Assembly (NCBI RefSeq): GCF_016406105.1 | Contig: NZ_CP066308.1 | Span: 1,251,501-1,315,500, forward strand | DNA from: Brevibacillus composti | GTDB taxonomy: Bacteria; Bacillota; Bacilli; Brevibacillales; Brevibacillaceae | Length of the DNA stretch: 64,000 bases | Reading direction: 5' to 3' | Shown: one piece after another, positions 63,614 through 64,000 of the stretch | How the letters are laid out: every line of letters begins with the position of its first letter | How positions within the stretch are numbered: position 1 is the first letter of the stretch | Notes under the pieces: generated by a model | What the model was told of the DNA's origin: nothing | Seen by the model: only the letters and a program-made list of their open reading frames with translations | The model's database searches: none | Translations under genes and position numbers: made by a program

Positions 63614-64000
63614 ATGAGTGACGTTCGAGAAGGTTTGGCATACAGCAGGGAGCATGAGTGGGTGGAAAAACTGAGTGAGACGCGGGTGCGGGTCGGAATC
63701 TCCGACTTTGCCCAGGAACAGCTGGGTGACCTCGTGTTTGTAGAGCTTCCGGAGGTGGGGGCGAAGGTGACGATGGACGAAAGCCTCGGCTCCATCGAGT
63801 CCGTAAAAGCCGTTTCCGACATTTTTTCTCCCGTCAGCGGCACGGTTGTGGAAGTGAACGGGAAGCTGGAAAATGACCCGGAGGCGATCAATCAAGACCC
63901 GTACCAAGAAGGCTGGCTGGTTGTCATTGAGCTGAGCGATCCGGACGAGCTGAATCAATTGCTTACGGCCGAACAGTACGCCGAGTTTGTCTCGGAAGAA
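63614..64000 (+). CDS. gcvH: Glycine cleavage system H protein (partial)
   Basis: 129 codons visible; the gene runs past the window edge without a stop. Lipoyl domain with the lipoylated Lys in GSIESVKAVSDIFSPVSG, preceded by SREHEWVEKL and GISDFAQEQLGDLVFVELP; then ENDPEAINQDPYQEGWL. GGGAGGAACC before ATG 63614. It shuttles the aminomethyl group in glycine cleavage. It follows sdaAA by 14 bases in the riboswitch operon, although gcvT/gcvP are not seen here. Confidence 0.93.
   Translation, partial: MSDVREGLAYSREHEWVEKLSETRVRVGISDFAQEQLGDLVFVELPEVGAKVTMDESLGSIESVKAVSDIFSPVSGTVVEVNGKLENDPEAINQDPYQEGWLVVIELSDPDELNQLLTAEQYAEFVSEE

Overview
The window reads as chromosome of a spore-forming, GC-rich Bacillales bacterium, most likely a Brevibacillus-like member of the Paenibacillaceae. 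Evidence: gene blocks in Bacillus-type order (ytxJ-aroA-ccpA-acuCBA-tyrS, rpsD-diguanylate cyclase-refZ-ezrA, ytrH-ytrI), several sporulation genes (spo0M, ytrHI, refZ, YjcZ-type miniproteins, a YheC/YheD spore-coat protein), bacillithiol-linked ytxJ, an SLH-domain exported protein, and T-box, SAM and glycine riboswitches of Firmicutes type.

Layout. 1-8 kb: molybdopterin genes (MoeB/ThiF-like, a MoaD-MoaE fusion, moaC) with an MFS transporter, a SAM-riboswitch-controlled MtnE-like aminotransferase, two ~200-bp imperfect palindromes of a dispersed repeat family, a second aminotransferase, and a small DUF2325 gene under two Fur boxes. 8.1-12.5 kb: a 3.7-kb serine-recombinase element splits a trypsin/HtrA-like protease gene, with the His and Asp of the triad on one side and the Ser on the other. 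Precise recombination at a 9-bp core would rejoin the halves in frame. The element carries the recombinase, an HxlR regulator and a YheC/YheD ATP-grasp gene. 12.7-18.6 kb: PadR regulator, M29 aminopeptidase, small zinc-ribbon proteins, ytxJ, and a long FtsA-like protein. 18.8-31.8 kb: aroA, csoR, ccpA (promoter overlapped by a cre-like site), a nucleosidase-glutaredoxin fusion, acuA-acuB-acuC, a class A PBP with fibronectin domains, an ISLre2 insertion sequence, and tyrS behind a UAC-specifier T-box. 32-37.3 kb: an AT-richer island holding a possible type I toxin remnant, a frameshifted lipoprotein, an N-terminally short GerMN-amidase and an IS5-type element. 37.3-50.7 kb: rpsD with leader, SLH protein, phosphatase, GAF-GGDEF cyclase, metallo-hydrolase, lipoprotein, a third palindrome, endonuclease-type protein, refZ, and an EzrA homologue fused to an extracellular TPM domain. 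50.9-60.4 kb: flavoprotein, acetyltransferase, M42 peptidase, HD-GYP protein, MFS transporter, small spore/membrane proteins, ytrH-ytrI, spo0M. 60.5-64 kb: tandem glycine riboswitch followed by glyA-sdaAB-sdaAA-gcvH, a glycine-to-serine-to-pyruvate disposal operon; gcvH runs off the window.

The most exciting candidate is the protease-interrupting recombinase element. Its architecture (intact reading frames, in-frame core, dyad attP-like arms, spore-coat-type cargo) matches what is known for programmed excision elements of sporeformers such as sigK/skin, although excision itself cannot be seen in one sequence. No rRNA, tRNA or CRISPR array was recognised.
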